Below are positions 1 to 6,727 of a stretch of 11,751 nucleotides of DNA, one piece after another. The stretch is from positions 1-11,751 of the forward strand of contig CAJXRL010000064.1 of NCBI GenBank assembly GCA_913059105.1, given 5' to 3'. The DNA comes from an uncultured Flavobacteriales bacterium. Its GTDB lineage: Bacteria > Bacteroidota > Bacteroidia > Flavobacteriales_E > Vicingaceae. The notes beneath the pieces are model-generated. The model searched no databases. It was given only the letters and a program-made list of their open reading frames with translations, and had not been told where the DNA came from. Numbering within the stretch: position 1 is the stretch's first letter; each line of letters starts with the position of its first letter. Position numbers and translations under genes: made by a program.

Positions 1-13
1 GTATAAGAGACAG
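1..13. other. Nextera transposon mosaic-end remnant (sequencing adapter)
   Basis: The first 13 bases equal the 3' part of the Tn5/Nextera mosaic end (ending TATAAGAGACAG). The same motif in reverse complement occurs at the far end of the window. It is library adapter, not genome. It reads in frame into the FAD oxidoreductase gene and would add false residues to that protein. Confidence 0.95.
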
Positions 14-639
14 GTTCCTTCTATTTTTGAAATACCACAGTAGCCATCTTTGAAAAGATGAAGTCCTATTAAATTGCTTGGTAATTGCGCTTTGACATGG
101 TATTTAATGGCCACATAATTTTTTGAAGAAGGTTGCGCTTTATCCATAAATGGACGTTTCATCTTTTTATCTAAAACGGAACGTTTACCTTGAGCTCCAA
201 CAGCAATTCTTGCAAAATAGGCTTGTTTTGATGTAGTTATTGTTGCTGCATCTGCATGAGTCTGCACATTGTTAACCTTTGTGTTTTCCAAAAGGAGGAC
301 GCCAAGTTTTTTAGCAATACTGGCTAATTCAAAATCTAACGTATATCGACTAATTCCAAAGCCGCCCTTGTTTAATTTTTGATTCAGTTCATTGCCTTCA
401 GCACTCGAAATCTTAAGTTCGTTGATTTGCGGCAAATCCATTGCATCTAAGTCAACTCCTAGGCTTTTGATGTAATTCCAAGATTCATTTGAGATATACT
501 CTCCACAAACTTTGTGAAAGGGAAACGTTTCTTTTTCAAAGAGAATGACCTTTCGTCCTGCTTTTGCAGATTCAATTGCCAAAGCTAAACCTGCTAAACC
601 TCCGCCAATAATTCCGATGTCGTAAATCTCTTCAGGCAT
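14..639 (-). CDS. FAD-dependent oxidoreductase, geranylgeranyl-reductase/monooxygenase-like (3' end missing)
   Basis: The start is the ATG at 639-637; about 208 codons are present before the adapter cuts the gene, so roughly the C-terminal half is missing. Residues 11-19 form a Rossmann dinucleotide motif (G12-x-G14-x-x-G17), with E35 at the end of the second strand for the FAD ribose. A substrate-side motif around residues 39-47 (FPFHKVCGE) and the GAQGKRSVL (148-156) and YCGISKIEG (200-208) segments are typical of the geranylgeranyl reductase/aromatic hydroxylase flavoprotein superfamily. The gene starts 3 nt after the methyltransferase stop, so it is very likely cotranscribed with the PKS. 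By analogy with the flavoenzyme SrsC of the Streptomyces srsABC phenolic lipid cluster, it may hydroxylate or oxidise the polyketide; that is inference. Reduction of a prenyl or alkyl chain is an equally open alternative. Confidence 0.85.
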
Positions 640-642
640 TAT

Positions 643-1335
643 TTATTTCCGAATTATAATCAAGTGACGAAATGCCCAAATCCATTCCACCGTAAATTTA
701 GAGAGTTGTAATTTTTGAAGCAGGATATGCCATTCATGTTTTTTAAAGCCCTTTATAACAGAAAGCTTTGCGTCATTTTTAACCAAGTGCGACTTGGAAA
801 ATACCTTCGTTAATAAAGCAATGCCGAAGAAAGCTACAGGGTGCCGATGTAAGTCATTTACAAGTGCAGCAATTTTTGCTGATCGATTCATTTTAAGCAA
901 AAAGTTTTCCAATTGTTCATCATAAAAGTGATGACAGGCTAAAGAACAAACAGCAATATCAAATACGGGTAGATCTATATTATTGAAATCTCCAATTCTC
1001 CATTCAATATCATATCCACCTGATTCATTTTTAGCAAACTCGATAGCATCTTCTAACAAATCGAAGCCCATTAAGTTTACACTGAAACCTTTATTCTTTG
1101 CCCAATGGGCAATAGCTTTTAACGTATCTCCTCCTCCGCAAGCAAAATCTACGATATGATATGTTTTGCTTTTGTCTGTCATTAATTGTTGCAGACCAAT
1201 CAATGTCGCTTGGTGGCCCCCAAGAAGTCGATTAATGGTATCTAACTCTCTTAAATTTTGAAATAGCTCGGCTTTTGGAATATTGGGCTGATCTAACAGT
1301 TCTTTTTCCCTAGATCGAATATTGAAGTTAGGCAT
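643..1335 (-). CDS. Class I SAM-dependent methyltransferase, PKS-associated
   Basis: This 230-residue soluble protein has a Rossmann methyltransferase fold. SAM-binding motif I lies at residues 61-72 (VDFACGGGD), an acidic residue at the end of strand 2 at about 92 (GFDLLEDAI), a GDFNNID segment at 115-121 and an NDLHRHP motif at 160-166. I chose the ATG at 1335-1333, which overlaps the PKS stop by 8 nt and fits translational coupling; a longer frame would need a TTG at 1350 and adds only five residues. The next gene starts 3 nt downstream. The likely role is O- or C-methylation of the polyketide made by the upstream PKS, as SrsB does in the Streptomyces phenolic lipid pathway; the substrate is inferred from context only. 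UbiE-like quinone methylation is another possibility, but position beside the PKS favours a dedicated tailoring role. Confidence 0.85.
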   Translation of the reverse strand: MPNFNIRSREKELLDQPNIPKAELFQNLRELDTINRLLGGHQATLIGLQQLMTDKSKTYHIVDFACGGGDTLKAIAHWAKNKGFSVNLMGFDLLEDAIEFAKNESGGYDIEWRIGDFNNIDLPVFDIAVCSLACHHFYDEQLENFLLKMNRSAKIAALVNDLHRHPVAFFGIALLTKVFSKSHLVKNDAKLSVIKGFKKHEWHILLQKLQLSKFTVEWIWAFRHLIIIRK

Positions 1336-2434
1336 GAGTCTCAATTTCAAAAAGCGCAGCTTCTAAAGTTAATCCAGGGCCAAAACCACAAGCGAAAAGA
1401 TTTTCGCCATTTGCTAGTTCATTGTCCTTTAGCATCTGTTCTAGCACAAACAATATGGTAGGGGCAGACATATTTCCGAAATTCTTTAAAGTAGTGTAGG
1501 AGGCTCTTAGTTCATTGTTCTTTAATTGCAATTCTGCTTCGCAAACCTCTAAAATTTTTCTTCCTCCTGGGTGAATTGCCCAATGCCGAATGTCTTGCCG
1601 TTCAAGGTTTTTATCGCCTAATAGTTTTTCTATTAAGTCTTTAATGCCTTCATCAACTAATTGAGGAATATAGCTTGAAAGCTTCATTAAGAATCCTTCT
1701 GAGTGAATGTTCCACGCCATGTCATTTTCTCCTTTAGGAATAAGCAATTGATCTGTTCCTTTCAGCATCAGCGAAGCATTATTTCCTGGTTCCGATGAGC
1801 ACAAACATGCAGCAGCGCCATCAGAGAAGAGAGAATTCGATAATAAATGATCGTCAGAATCTTTGTTTTGAAAATGAAGGGTACACAATTCAACGGCGAC
1901 TATAAGTACCTGTGCTTTCGGGTCCGCTTTTATAAATGCATCGGCCATTTTTAAAGCTGGAAAAAATGCATAGCAGCCTATAAAGTTCACCGCATGAGTT
2001 TGGACGTTTTGTTTTAAAGCTAATTTTTGTTTTAATTGAATTTCAATTCCAGGTGACGACATGCCTGTGCAGCTGACCGTTATTAAGTGTGTTATGTTGT
2101 CTTTGTTATGTCCAACCAAGCACTTGTTTATTGCGAATTCAGCTAAAGAAGTTGCTTCTTTTTCATAAATTGATAAACGTTCTTCAACCTTTGGTTCAAT
2201 TGAAGCGTCGGCAAATAGAGCAGGGTTAGAGCAGCTTTGGTTAAAATCCTTTAAAACAGAGTACCTTTTTTCAATTCTGGTTTTTCGATACAAAGTTCGA
2301 AATAACCTACCCATTCGCGTATTGTTAGAGTCCAATCTTTGGTGCATCCAATCTGCTAAATCAGTTTGTAAATAAACATTTTCAGGCACAGCAGTCCCAA
2401 TGCTAACTATTCTTGTATTTGTTTTGTTACCCAA
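1328..2434 (-). CDS. Type III polyketide synthase (chalcone/stilbene synthase family)
   Basis: This 368-residue protein has the normal length for a bacterial type III PKS. The full catalytic triad is visible: C154 (in NFIGCYAFFPA), H288 (in WAIHPGG) and N321 (in FGNMSAP), with the GFGPG loop at 350-354. Such homodimeric cytosolic enzymes extend an acyl-CoA starter with malonyl-CoA and cyclise it to a pyrone, resorcinol or phloroglucinol; starter and ring type cannot be read by eye. The start is a TTG at 2434-2432. An in-frame TAA lies 15 nt upstream, no ATG occurs before residue 30, and an AGAGG element sits 6 nt upstream, so TTG is the only sensible start. It is the first gene of a tight PKS, methyltransferase, flavoenzyme unit and is divergent from a UbiA prenyltransferase. 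Some start-site uncertainty remains; the family assignment is firm. Confidence 0.95.
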   Translation of the reverse strand: MGNKTNTRIVSIGTAVPENVYLQTDLADWMHQRLDSNNTRMGRLFRTLYRKTRIEKRYSVLKDFNQSCSNPALFADASIEPKVEERLSIYEKEATSLAEFAINKCLVGHNKDNITHLITVSCTGMSSPGIEIQLKQKLALKQNVQTHAVNFIGCYAFFPALKMADAFIKADPKAQVLIVAVELCTLHFQNKDSDDHLLSNSLFSDGAAACLCSSEPGNNASLMLKGTDQLLIPKGENDMAWNIHSEGFLMKLSSYIPQLVDEGIKDLIEKLLGDKNLERQDIRHWAIHPGGRKILEVCEAELQLKNNELRASYTTLKNFGNMSAPTILFVLEQMLKDNELANGENLFACGFGPGLTLEAALFEIETHA

Positions 2435-2440
2435 TCTTTT

Positions 2441-2447
2441 CCTCTTT
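2441..2447 (-). promoter_or_regulatory. Ribosome binding site for the TTG-started PKS gene
   Basis: On the minus strand AAAGAGG lies 6 nt upstream of the TTG at 2434. It supports that unusual start codon, since clear Shine-Dalgarno sequences are absent before most other genes here. Confidence 0.55.
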
Positions 2448-2474
2448 GTTTACTTTCGTAATAAATTCCTTTTT

Positions 2475-3320
2475 ATGCTTGATGCGCTAAAGTTAATGCG
2501 AATTCCCTTCTCTATTTTTCTAATGCCAGTCTTTTGGTTTGCATTAATTCCTTTAGAAGACATTCCAATCGCTAAAAGTGTTTTTATATTTCTGATAATT
2601 CATGTACTTATTTATCCAGCGAGCAATGGTTATAATTCATATTTCGATAAAGACGAAGGCAGTATTGGCGGATTAAGAAACCCACCAAAAGTCAATCGAC
2701 ACTTGTTCCCAATGGTAATTGGTTTTGATTTATCGGCAGTTGTATTTGCATTTTTAATTTCTATCCATTTTGGATGGATGTGTGCCATTTATATTTTGGT
2801 AAGTAAGGCTTACAGTTGGGATGAAATTCGATTAAAAAAATATGCCATTCTGAGCACACTTGTAGTAACTCTTTTTCAAGGATTTTTCATTTTTTATACA
2901 GTTCAAGTTGGACTTGGATATTATATAGAAGACACTGTAAATCTTCTTTTCGCAATTGCTTCTTCTTTGTTTTTATTGGGCTCATATCCTTTAACTCAAG
3001 TCTACCAGCATCAAGAAGACGCAGCTAGAGGAGATAAAACCTTGAGTTTAATGTTGGGAATTAGAGGGACGTTTGTTTTTTCTGCAATTTCATTTCTGCT
3101 TGGATCAGTGCTTTTGGGGTTATCTTTTGTTCAACAAAATAATGTGAATGACTTTTACATTTTCTTAGTTCTGGGAGGACCAATCCTTCTGTACTTTGGC
3201 TATTGGTTTAGTTTAGTAATTAAAAACGAAAATGATGCTAACTTTGAACACAGCATGAAAATGAATATTGTTTCTTCCCTATTTTTAAGTGCTGCATTTA
3301 TTTGCATGATGATATTCTAG
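2475..3320 (+). CDS. UbiA-family membrane prenyltransferase
   Basis: This is an intramembrane protein of 281 residues with about eight hydrophobic segments. The first Asp-rich motif lies at 51-61: N54, D58 and D60 match the UbiA NDxxDxxxD pattern, but S55 replaces the second position and G62 the last Asp. The second motif (about 175-195) has E181, D182 and a GDKTLSLMLG tail typical of the family, while Q178 stands where the first Asp of DxxxD is expected. UbiA enzymes transfer a prenyl chain to an aromatic or similar acceptor. I chose the ATG at 2475; the frame is open back to an ATG at 2400, but that would run inside the PKS gene and precede the conserved R-I-P-F start of helix 1. It is divergent from the PKS, which suggests, without proof, that the PKS product is the acceptor. 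A quinone or haem pathway enzyme is the alternative. Confidence 0.85.
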   Translation: MLDALKLMRIPFSIFLMPVFWFALIPLEDIPIAKSVFIFLIIHVLIYPASNGYNSYFDKDEGSIGGLRNPPKVNRHLFPMVIGFDLSAVVFAFLISIHFGWMCAIYILVSKAYSWDEIRLKKYAILSTLVVTLFQGFFIFYTVQVGLGYYIEDTVNLLFAIASSLFLLGSYPLTQVYQHQEDAARGDKTLSLMLGIRGTFVFSAISFLLGSVLLGLSFVQQNNVNDFYIFLVLGGPILLYFGYWFSLVIKNENDANFEHSMKMNIVSSLFLSAAFICMMIF

Positions 3321-3322
3321 TT

Positions 3323-4018
3323 ATGAGATATTTATTATTATCATTTTACGTACTAAGCTTATCTTTTTCTCAGCCTTTAAAGGCAGAAGAAGGAACAAAT
3401 GCCATTGTAAATTCATATGCTCTTGGTTCTATTTATAAGCAATTGAAAGGTGCTCAAAAACCTGAGTTTTCACTTTTTGAAAAAGCATATTTAGGATATA
3501 TTGATTTAAAATTGAGTGGTTTATTGCCATTCGATAAAAACATACTTAGTATTATCGATTTTCGTCTTCCTTCCGTAAAGAAAAGGTTTTGGGTGATTGA
3601 TTTAAGAACTAAGACAGTTTTGTATCACACTTATGTAGCCCATGGCGAAAATTCCGGGGGTAAATACGCGATTGATTTTTCAAATACAGAAGGTTCGCAC
3701 CAAAGTAGTTTAGGATTTTATAAGACCCAAGAAACGTATTTTGGTAAAAACGGATTGTCTCTTCGTTTAAAAGGTCTGGAACATGGATTTAATACCAATG
3801 CTCGAGAGCGTTATGTTGTTTTGCACGGAGCTACATATGCAACAAAGGCGTACATCAAGAAACATGGAGTTTTAGGTAATAGTGAAGGTTGCCCGGCAAT
3901 CCCTATGGGGCTTCATATCCCTATTATTAATCTAACCAAAGAAGGAACTTGCCTATTTATTTACTTTCCTGATGCTCGTTATCTTGAAAATTCCACATTT
4001 ATATTAGATGATTTATAA
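3323..4018 (+). CDS. Secreted murein L,D-transpeptidase catalytic domain protein (YkuD_2 type)
   Basis: The protein has 231 residues. Residues 1-21 form a signal peptide ending in a likely signal peptidase I site (LKA, then EEG), so it acts in the periplasm. The catalytic domain spans about 85-225: HGENSGG at 108-113, SSLGFYKT at 128-135, LEHGFNTNA at 152-160, H168 in VLHGA, and the nucleophile C190 in GNSEGCPAIP. These match the YkuD_2 (PF13645) group, which cross-links peptidoglycan stem peptides or attaches proteins to them through L,D-bonds. The usual GRS before the active-site WGC is GNS here, and W is replaced by E. The ATG at 3323 lies 2 nt after the UbiA stop; a TTG at 3302 would add seven residues inside UbiA and is less likely. 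The spacing implies cotranscription with the prenyltransferase and the lipoprotein that follows. The link to the PKS pathway is unclear. Confidence 0.9.
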   Translation: MRYLLLSFYVLSLSFSQPLKAEEGTNAIVNSYALGSIYKQLKGAQKPEFSLFEKAYLGYIDLKLSGLLPFDKNILSIIDFRLPSVKKRFWVIDLRTKTVLYHTYVAHGENSGGKYAIDFSNTEGSHQSSLGFYKTQETYFGKNGLSLRLKGLEHGFNTNARERYVVLHGATYATKAYIKKHGVLGNSEGCPAIPMGLHIPIINLTKEGTCLFIYFPDARYLENSTFILDDL

Positions 4019-4028
4019 CCTGAAGAGA

Positions 4029-4625
4029 ATGAGAAGACGTATTATTTTTAAGAGTTTAATTGCTTTAATGGTGATTTTTGTGAGTTCATGTTCTTTAGTA
4101 AAAGATCCGTCAGCATCAACAAATTTTAGAAGAGTAAAGTACAATAGTCATGTTAAACTGCGTAAGTCGAATATGCAACGTGTTGAAGCAGTTTCTAATG
4201 AAAATCAATTGCCAAAGACAGTTTTAAGTTTTACAAAGGAAAACTTAAAAGAAGAAAATTTTAACAATATTGCTGTCGCAGAAAAGAACACTGATAAAAA
4301 GGAGTTTGTGAATCATATTGGTACAAAGCAGTCAGTTGTGAAAGCTGAAAAATTGAACAAGCTGCTCAAAAATATTTCGGCCATCCAAATCAAGAAGACA
4401 AAAACTATTAAGACAAATAGTTTTATTCAGAAAAGAGATTATTGGTGGGAAGATGATGTTGAGGATTGGCCTTGGTTAGAAATTGTACTGGCTGCAATTG
4501 CAATATTAGTTATAGCCATCCTAGCCAGCATTCTTGTTAGTGTTTTGGGTGGGCTAATCTCTAGTTTATTTGGCTTAATCCTGTTGATTGTATTAGCTTA
4601 TATTCTGTATACGCTGTGGTTCTAG
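4029..4625 (+). CDS. Unrecognised lipoprotein with hydrophobic C-terminal hairpin
   Basis: I do not recognise this 198-residue protein. It starts with a basic n-region (MRRR), a hydrophobic core and a lipobox VSSC with C21 as the lipidated residue. Residues 30-135 are Lys/Asn/Glu-rich and look disordered. A charged aromatic patch (about 137-149, YWWEDDVEDWPW) is followed by about 48 strongly hydrophobic residues (149-198), enough for two membrane helices split by a Gly-Gly at 174-175, with almost no tail. A lipid anchor plus a terminal membrane hairpin is an unusual combination. An alternative ATG at 4008, overlapping the transpeptidase by 11 nt, would give 205 residues and put the Cys at 28; I prefer 4029 for its shorter signal. 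It is probably the last gene of the UbiA, transpeptidase, lipoprotein unit and is followed by a strong terminator. Confidence 0.75.
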   Translation: MRRRIIFKSLIALMVIFVSSCSLVKDPSASTNFRRVKYNSHVKLRKSNMQRVEAVSNENQLPKTVLSFTKENLKEENFNNIAVAEKNTDKKEFVNHIGTKQSVVKAEKLNKLLKNISAIQIKKTKTIKTNSFIQKRDYWWEDDVEDWPWLEIVLAAIAILVIAILASILVSVLGGLISSLFGLILLIVLAYILYTLWF

Positions 4626-4645
4626 AATGTAAATATTATTGAATG

Positions 4646-4681
4646 AAAAAGCCCTTTCTGATTTCTCAGAAAGGGCTTTTT
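4646..4681. terminator. Bidirectional intrinsic terminator between the lipoprotein gene and groEL
   Basis: A perfect 16-bp inverted repeat (4646-4661 and 4666-4681) encloses a 4-base loop TTTC. The stem core GCCCTTTCTGA is flanked by five A on the left and six T on the right, so a U-tract follows the hairpin in either direction. It lies between the convergent ends of the lipoprotein gene and groEL and should stop both transcripts. Confidence 0.93.
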
Positions 4682-4708
4682 TGTTTTTGATTTGCTATTG
4701 GAAGAAGA

Positions 4709-6370
4709 CTACATCATTCCGCCCATACCACCTGGCATACCACCTGGCATACCTCCTGGCATCCCTCCTGGCATCCCGCCTCCTGCATTATCTTCTTCAG
4801 CATCTGAAATAACACATTCTGTTGTCAACAACATGCCTGCGATAGATGCAGCATTTTCTAATGCAACTCTAGATACTTTAGTTGGATCAATTACTCCGGC
4901 TTTTATTAAGTCTTCGTACACTTCAGTTCTTGCGTTATAACCAAAGTTTCCAGTACCTTCTTTCACTTTTTGAATTACTACAGAACCTTCTCCACCGCAA
5001 TTTGCTACAATTTGTCTCAATGGCTCTTCAATTGCTCTTCTTACAATCGCAATCCCAGTTGTTTCGTCAGGATTTAACCCTTCTTTCTCGTCTAGAGTTG
5101 CCATAGCTCTAATTAAAGCAACTCCACCACCAGGTATAATTCCTTCTTCAACAGCTGCTCTTGTAGCGTGCAATGCATCGTCAACTCTATCTTTTTTCTC
5201 CTTCATTTCAACTTCAGAAGCCGCGCCTACGTAAAGTACAGCAACACCGCCAGCCAACTTGGCTAAACGCTCTTGTAACTTTTCTTTGTCATAGTCAGAC
5301 GTCGTATTTTCCACTTGAGCCTTAATTTGGTTTACTCTAGCTTTAATATCATCTTTAGCACCTGCACCATTAACGATGGTAGTGTTATCCTTATCGATTG
5401 TAATTTTTTCACAAGAACCTAAATCAGCTAAATCAGCATTCTCTAGTTTGTATCCTCTTTCTTCAGAAATCATTGTGCCTCCTGTCAAAATTGCGATGTC
5501 TTCCAACATTGCTTTTCTTCTGTCACCAAATCCTGGAGCTTTAACAGCGGCAATTTTTAACGAGCCTCTAATTTTATTCACTACCAAAGTAGCTAAAGCC
5601 TCTCCTTCTACATCTTCGGCAATAATTAGCAAAGGTCTTCCCGACTGAGCAGTTTTTTCCAAGACAGGAAGTAAGTCTTTCATTTGACTAATCTTCTTGT
5701 CATAAATCAAAATGTAAGGATTCTCTAATTCAGCTTCCATTTTCTCTGTGTCAGTCACAAAGTATGGCGATAAATAACCTCTGTCAAATTGCATTCCTTC
5801 TACTACTTCAACCGTAGTCTCAGTCCCTTTTGCTTCTTCGACAGTAATTACTCCTTCTTTTTTTACTTTACCCATTGCTTCTGCAATAAGCTTTCCAATT
5901 GAGCTATCGTTGTTTGCTGAAATAGTAGCAACTTGTTCAATTTTTTCAGAGTCTTCGCCTACTGGCTCAGATATTTTTTTCAACTCAGCTACAATATCTT
6001 TCACAGCTTTGTCAATTCCTCTTTTCAAATCCATTGGATTAGCACCTGCAGCAACGTTTTTCAAACCTTGCGTTACAATTGCTTGTGCTAAAATTGTTGC
6101 AGTTGTAGTTCCATCACCTGCATCGTCGGCAGTTTTTGAAGCAACTTCTTTCAACATTTGCGCACCCATGTTTTCAATTGGGTCTTTCAATTCAATCTCT
6201 TTTGCAACCGATACACCATCTTTAGTTACAGAAGGGGCTCCAAACTTTTTATCGATTACAACGTTTCTTCCCTTAGGTCCTAAGGTTACTTTTACAGCGT
6301 TAGCCAATTTGTCTACACCAATCTTTAGTGCATTTCTAGCTTCTGTATTAAATGTGATTTCTTTAGCCAT
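4709..6370 (-). CDS. groEL: Chaperonin GroEL (Hsp60)
   Basis: This 553-residue protein is a full-length group I chaperonin. The N-terminal nucleotide-binding segment is intact (LGPKGRNVV at 30-38, KDGVSVAKEIEL at 50-61, AGDGTTTATILAQ at 84-96 with D86). The apical and equatorial return segments are present, including DDALHATRAAVEEG with the ATP-hydrolysis Asp at 398 and the PGGG that follows. It ends in a Gly/Met-rich tail of PGGM repeats and GGMM, as usual for Bacteroidota. Double rings of 14 subunits encapsulate unfolded proteins with GroES in an ATP-driven cycle in the cytoplasm. It follows groES by 22 nt and is surely cotranscribed with it. Nothing abnormal was seen. Confidence 0.99.
   Translation of the reverse strand: MAKEITFNTEARNALKIGVDKLANAVKVTLGPKGRNVVIDKKFGAPSVTKDGVSVAKEIELKDPIENMGAQMLKEVASKTADDAGDGTTTATILAQAIVTQGLKNVAAGANPMDLKRGIDKAVKDIVAELKKISEPVGEDSEKIEQVATISANNDSSIGKLIAEAMGKVKKEGVITVEEAKGTETTVEVVEGMQFDRGYLSPYFVTDTEKMEAELENPYILIYDKKISQMKDLLPVLEKTAQSGRPLLIIAEDVEGEALATLVVNKIRGSLKIAAVKAPGFGDRRKAMLEDIAILTGGTMISEERGYKLENADLADLGSCEKITIDKDNTTIVNGAGAKDDIKARVNQIKAQVENTTSDYDKEKLQERLAKLAGGVAVLYVGAASEVEMKEKKDRVDDALHATRAAVEEGIIPGGGVALIRAMATLDEKEGLNPDETTGIAIVRRAIEEPLRQIVANCGGEGSVVIQKVKEGTGNFGYNARTEVYEDLIKAGVIDPTKVSRVALENAASIAGMLLTTECVISDAEEDNAGGGMPGGMPGGMPGGMPGGMGGMM
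4712..4783 (-). repeat. Tandem 12-bp repeats coding the GroEL Gly-Gly-Met tail
   Basis: Four near-identical 12-base units each encode Pro-Gly-Gly-Met, followed by Gly-Gly-Met-Met at the C-terminus. The repeat is coding and belongs to GroEL. Its opposite strand gives a false Ile-Pro-Pro-Gly repeat frame. Confidence 0.85.
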
Positions 6371-6392
6371 TTTCTTTTACGTTTTTTATCGA

Positions 6393-6668
6393 TTAAACAA
6401 TAGCGAATAAATCAGACTCTCTCATAATTAAGTAGTCTCTTCCTTCAATATTAATTTCAGTACCAGCAAATTTGCCGTACAATACAGTGTCACCTTCTTT
6501 TACCGTCATTGGCTCATCTGGCTTACCGTTTCCAACAGCTACAATTATTCCTTTTTGAGGTTTTTCTTTTGCTGTATCAGGAATAATAATTCCCCCGGCT
6601 GTTTTTTCTTCTGCAGCAGCAGGCTCTACAAGAACTCTATCTGCTAAAGGTTTTACATTTACTGACAT
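6393..6668 (-). CDS. groES: Co-chaperonin GroES (Hsp10)
   Basis: The protein has 91 residues, close to the usual 95 to 100. The N-terminal PLADRVLVEP signature (7-16), the mobile loop that docks on GroEL (EEKTAGGIIIPDTAKEKP, about 20-37), the VKEGDTVLYGKFAGTEI segment (56-72) and the YLIMRESDLFAIV end are all present. It caps the GroEL ring as a heptamer and controls substrate release. It is the first gene of the groES-groEL operon, with 188 bp of non-coding DNA upstream to secG that must hold the heat-inducible promoter. No CIRCE element (TTAGCACTC-N9-GAGTGCTAA) is visible there. Confidence 0.99.
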   Translation of the reverse strand: MSVNVKPLADRVLVEPAAAEEKTAGGIIIPDTAKEKPQKGIIVAVGNGKPDEPMTVKEGDTVLYGKFAGTEINIEGRDYLIMRESDLFAIV

Positions 6669-6710
6669 ATTTTAAGTTTTAAGTTAGTTTTCATTAACGA
6701 GTTGGCTAAA

Positions 6711-6727
6711 GTCACATTTCGTGCCAA
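6711..6727 (-). promoter_or_regulatory. Weak sigma-54-like promoter match upstream of groES
   Basis: On the minus strand TTGGCACG matches the sigma-54 -24 element exactly. After the right 4-nt spacer the -12 element reads GTGAC instead of TTGCA, with the key GC replaced by GA. A start near 6703 would leave about 35 nt of leader to the groES ATG. The imperfect -12 half makes this tentative. No good match to the Bacteroidota TAnnTTTG -7 box was found in the same region. Confidence 0.2.

Noticed and set aside
1336..1350. TTG start for the methyltransferase at 1350
   Set aside because: The ATG at 1335, coupled to the PKS stop, gives a family-like N-terminus without needing a rare start.
2400..2474. 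Longer UbiA start at the ATG at 2400
   Set aside because: It would overlap the PKS coding start by 35 nt and add an extra hydrophobic stretch before the conserved first helix; the ATG at 2475 fits better.
4692..4940. Plus-strand frame with repeated Ile-Pro-Pro-Gly
   Set aside because: It is the antisense reading of the GroEL Gly-Gly-Met tail and has no independent coding support.
5910..6410. Plus-strand 166-codon frame opposite groEL
   Set aside because: It lies wholly opposite the conserved groEL coding region and gives no recognisable protein.
4709..6668. groES-groEL as a diverged or duplicate chaperonin
   Set aside because: All key residues and the Gly-Met tail are canonical, and the gene order is the ordinary one.
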